Below are positions 61,751 through 64,000 of a stretch of 64,000 nucleotides of DNA, one piece after another. The notes under the pieces were generated by a model, which was not told the DNA's origin, ran no database searches, and saw nothing but the letters and a program-made list of their open reading frames with translations. The translations under genes were made by a program, and so were the position numbers. The stretch is from Pseudomonas sp. UBA1879 (GTDB lineage: Bacteria > Pseudomonadota > Gammaproteobacteria > Pseudomonadales > Pseudomonadaceae), in assembly GCF_002338065.1 (NCBI RefSeq), contig NZ_DDHJ01000013.1, positions 1 to 64,000 of the forward strand. Direction: 5' to 3'. Position 1 is the first letter of the stretch. Each line of letters opens with the position of its first letter.

Positions 61751-62431
61751 TCAGTACCCCGAACCCGATGCAGGTACGCCACTGACAATCGCGATCCCGG
61801 AACTGGTGCCCAGACGCGTCGCGCCCGCTTCGATCATCGCCACGGCCGTCGCGTAATCCCGCACGCCACCGGAGGCTTTGACGCCCACGCCCGCACCGAC
61901 CACCTTGCGCATCAGGGCCACGTCTTCCAGGGTCGCGCCACTTTTGCTGAAGCCGGTGGAGGTTTTGACGAAGGCAACGTCCAACTCACGGCAGATCTCG
62001 CACGCCTGGATTTTCTGGGCGTCGTCGAGCAGGCAGGTTTCAAAGATCACCTTCAACGGCACAGTGCCACAGGCGTTTTTCACTGCCGCGATGTCATCAC
62101 GCACGACGTCCAGCAGCCCCTCTTTCAGCGCGCCGATGTTCAACACCATGTCGATTTCACCCGCACCGACGGCAATCGCCTGCTTCGCTTCAAACGCCTT
62201 GGTGTCGCTCAGGCCGGCGCCCAGCGGAAAACCCACCACAGCGCAGACTTTCACCTTCTGCCCCAAGAGCAGGGACGCCGCGTACGGCACCTGTCCAGAG
62301 TTGACGCACACCGAATAGAATCCGTGTGCCTGCGCTTCACGGCACAATGTGGCGATCTGCTCGCGAGAAGCGTCTGCGGCCAGCAAGGTGTGGTCGATGT
62401 ACTGCGCGAGCGCGGCGGGTTCGATCTTCAT
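61751..62431 (-). CDS. deoC: Deoxyribose-phosphate aldolase
   Basis: The protein has 226 residues. The Schiff-base lysine is K156 in AFVKTSTGF, the proton-relay lysine is K185 in GVKASGG, and D94 in EIDMVLNIG is also conserved. It cleaves 2-deoxyribose 5-phosphate to glyceraldehyde 3-phosphate and acetaldehyde. It is divergent from a DeoR regulator, and an aldose-epimerase-like gene lies beyond the regulator, so the set may use deoxyribose or deoxynucleosides. Confidence 0.95.
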   Translation of the reverse strand: MKIEPAALAQYIDHTLLAADASREQIATLCREAQAHGFYSVCVNSGQVPYAASLLLGQKVKVCAVVGFPLGAGLSDTKAFEAKQAIAVGAGEIDMVLNIGALKEGLLDVVRDDIAAVKNACGTVPLKVIFETCLLDDAQKIQACEICRELDVAFVKTSTGFSKSGATLEDVALMRKVVGAGVGVKASGGVRDYATAVAMIEAGATRLGTSSGIAIVSGVPASGSGY

Positions 62432-62515
62432 AGACTCTTCCTTTAGAAGCAGTGGTTAGCGATAAGCGGTAAGCTTCGAGCGGCAAGCAAAGGGGTGTTC
62501 ACTCGCCCGCCACAA

Positions 62516-62541
62516 TGTTTTAAATATAACAGATTGTGTTA
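62516..62541. promoter_or_regulatory. Candidate DeoR operator between deoC and deoR-type gene
   Basis: TAACA-GATTG-TGTTA (62527-62541) is a perfect 5-5-5 inverted repeat. It overlaps TGTTTTAAATATAACA (62516-62531), an imperfect palindrome similar in kind to known DeoR targets. The block is AT-rich and lies 36-60 bases before the regulator start. Confidence 0.6.
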
Positions 62542-62576
62542 ATTTTATATCAAGATAATCGACAGCCGGAACCACC

Positions 62577-63341
62577 GTGGACACCAAGAAATCCGACCGC
62601 ATCAAACTGATTCAGCAAGCCCTGCAGGACCAGAAGGCCATTCACTTGCGTGAAATGGCCGCGCTGCTGGATGTCTCGGAGATGACCCTGCGCCGCGATC
62701 TGGGCCGTCATCCGGAGAAATTCCACCTGCTGGGCGGGCACATCACCCTGGCGTTCGACCCTTCCGAAGCCAGCGATTACAAAGTCACCGAGCAAGGCAC
62801 GCGCCACGTCGAGGAAAAGCGTCGCATCGGCAAGCTGGCTGCCGCGTTCATCAAGCCGGGCGATACCGTGTTTTTCGATTGCGGGACGACGATTCCCTTC
62901 GTCATCGACTTCATCCCCGAAGAACTGGAGTTCACCGGCGTGTGCAACTCCCTCAACGTGCTGCTCAAGCTGCAGCAGAGACCCAACTGCCACATCGTGC
63001 TGTGCGGCGGCAGTTTCCACCGCAAGAATCAGGTGTTCGAACACCACAGCGAAGCCAGCATTCTCGACGGCATTCGCCTGACCTGGGCGTTTGTCTCGGC
63101 CGCCGGGGTCAGCGAGGAATTCGGCGTGACCTGCTTCAACTTCAATGAGGTGGAAGTCAAACAGAAGGTCCTGCGCCAAGCCCGACACTGCATGCTGCTG
63201 GCCGATCACTCAAAATTCGACGCCGTGCGCACCGCGCATTTCGCCACGCTGGAGCAGTTCCAGGTGGTGGTCAGCGACAAGAAACTGCCCAAACGGTATC
63301 GCGATCTGATTCAGGGGTTTGGGGCGCAGGTGGTGGTGTGA
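62577..63341 (+). CDS. DeoR-family transcriptional regulator
   Basis: The protein has 254 residues. The DeoR HTH (about 5-58) includes KAIHLREMAALLDVSEMTLRRDL. The sugar-phosphate-binding (DeoRC) domain follows with RRIGKLAAAFIKPGDTVFFDCGTT and LADHSKFD. The start is GTG at 62577. It is divergent from deoC and probably represses it with deoxyribose 5-phosphate as inducer, as in related systems. Confidence 0.92.
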   Translation: MDTKKSDRIKLIQQALQDQKAIHLREMAALLDVSEMTLRRDLGRHPEKFHLLGGHITLAFDPSEASDYKVTEQGTRHVEEKRRIGKLAAAFIKPGDTVFFDCGTTIPFVIDFIPEELEFTGVCNSLNVLLKLQQRPNCHIVLCGGSFHRKNQVFEHHSEASILDGIRLTWAFVSAAGVSEEFGVTCFNFNEVEVKQKVLRQARHCMLLADHSKFDAVRTAHFATLEQFQVVVSDKKLPKRYRDLIQGFGAQVVV

Positions 63342-63792
63342 TTCGGCATCGAGCGCGTCTATCGACTGAACGGGCGTCTCGCGAGCAAGCTCACTCCTAC
63401 AGGTAAACGCGGTTGCATCTGTAGGAGCGTGGCTTGTGCCGCGATCGGCTGCAAAGCAGTCGTGAATCAGAAAATGCGTTGCACCGGACAGACCGTATTC
63501 GCCGGATGTGCTGCCGGTCCCCGGCAGATCGCGGGGCAAGCCGCGCTCCTACAGGTGAACCTGGCTCACCTGACGAAACACGGTTGCATCTGTAGGAGCG
63601 TGGCTTGTCCCGCGATCGGCTGCGAAGCAGTCGTGAGATCGGCAAACGCGTTGCACCAAACAGACCGCATTCGCCGGGTGTGCTGCCGGTGCCCGGCAGA
63701 TCGCGGGGCAAGCCGCGCTCCTACAGTTGAATCTGGCTCACCTGACGAAACGCGGTTGAACTGTAGGAGTGAGCTTGCTCGCGATAGGGCCA
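63342..63792. repeat. Tandem REP array after the DeoR gene
   Basis: A single REP unit lies at 63379-63402. Two direct repeats of about 171 bases (63411-63581 and 63582-63753) each contain TGTAGGAGCGTGGCTTGT, GCGATCGGCTGC and an inverted REP with CGCGGGGCAAGCCGCGCTCC. A partial third unit follows at 63754-63785 with a different REP subtype. The overlapping reading frames here arise from the repeats and are not called. Confidence 0.8.
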
Positions 63793-64000
63793 TCAGCGTT
63801 TCAGATCACCTTCCAGCTGCCGCACTTCCCCAGCCGCCAGATACCCTGTCGTCACATTGAACGAAGCGCTCTGCCCCGCCCCCAATTCCCGCACATTGCC
63901 CTTGGTCTTTTCTGCCAGGTACCCCTCCGGCTCGCAGGTCGCAGGCAGCACGAACGCGGCCACCTGTTGATCGGCGTTGTGCAGAATCCAACGCGCGGCA
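63793..64000 (-). CDS. Aldose 1-epimerase-like protein (C-terminal part)
   Basis: A minus-strand frame, open to the window edge, ends at a stop at 63793-63795 and gives about 68 residues. VAAFVLPATCEPEGYLAEKTKGNVRELGAGQSASF resembles the end of the DUF4432/aldose 1-epimerase-type mutarotase family. The rest lies outside the window. Next to deoC and a DeoR regulator it may process a deoxy-sugar. Frame choice is based on its ordinary composition compared with the two other phases. Confidence 0.65.
   Translation of the reverse strand, partial: AARWILHNADQQVAAFVLPATCEPEGYLAEKTKGNVRELGAGQSASFNVTTGYLAAGEVRQLEGDLKR

Noticed and set aside
63397..63860. Frames in the REP array with repeated peptide blocks
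   Set aside because: The repeated peptides come from 171-bp DNA repeats, not from a repeat protein.

Overview
The window is chromosomal DNA from a Pseudomonas, most likely of the fluorescens/syringae side of the genus. This rests on the high-GC coding sequence, the many REP-type repeats of the 'GTGGGAGCCGGCTTGCTGGCGAA' and 'GTAGGAGTGAGCTTGCTCGCGA' kinds between genes, the DUF1652 and RsmE-type CsrA proteins, and pathway sets typical of the genus. Species is not determinable by eye. No rRNA, tRNA, prophage, insertion sequence or CRISPR array was seen.

Layout. 1-5 kb: a FAN1-type nuclease divergent from a nucleoside deoxyribosyltransferase-like gene, a small acidic protein, and a LysR/AbrB-transporter pair. 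5-11.3 kb: a beta-helix/AGE-epimerase couple, a chemoreceptor, a GFA-family protein, and a Rieske-FAD reductase with a small hydrophilic partner. 11.5-15.2 kb: an MBL hydrolase/TetR pair and an isonitrile hydratase-type gene/GlxA regulator pair, both divergent. 15.6-19.3 kb: a compact permease-RpiR-D-aminoacylase operon. 19.8-25.5 kb: tyrosine/homogentisate catabolism (fahA, hmgA, hmgR, hpd, maiA). 25.5-33.3 kb: glycolate/glyoxylate use (glcC, glcDEFG, glcB). 33.5-36.8 kb: gluconate use (gntR, gntK, gntT). 37.3-40.4 kb: an RsmE-type CsrA, a YdcH-like protein, an exported M20 peptidase and a PanE-like reductase. 40.4-46.4 kb: a gene-poor accessory stretch with an orphan flavoprotein, several hypothetical genes, and an envelope-stress-like membrane operon that includes a 24-residue peptide. 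46.4-48.1 kb: LysR plus a haloacid dehalogenase. 48.3-58.4 kb: a TRAP transporter and enzyme set matching the known P. aeruginosa itaconate catabolism cluster. 58.7-64 kb: an AraC regulator, an acyltransferase, a lipoprotein hydrolase, deoC, a DeoR regulator, and the end of an aldose-epimerase-like gene.

Most of the window is a string of carbon-source modules, each with its own local regulator. The clearest new information is in the control regions. The homogentisate regulator's half-site pattern (CGTAA-N5-TTACG-N5-CGTAA) occurs both at hmgA/hmgR and before maiA-hpd. A GCGTTC-N8-TGAAC element occurs both at the itaconate LysR/ich promoter and before the TRAP genes. Three near-identical GntR-type palindromes mark gntR, gntK and gntT. 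Two CTGGT-N3-ACCAG palindromes lie between glcC and glcD. A strong AlgU-type promoter precedes the small membrane-protein operon at 45.2 kb. No wholly new defence-type system was seen.
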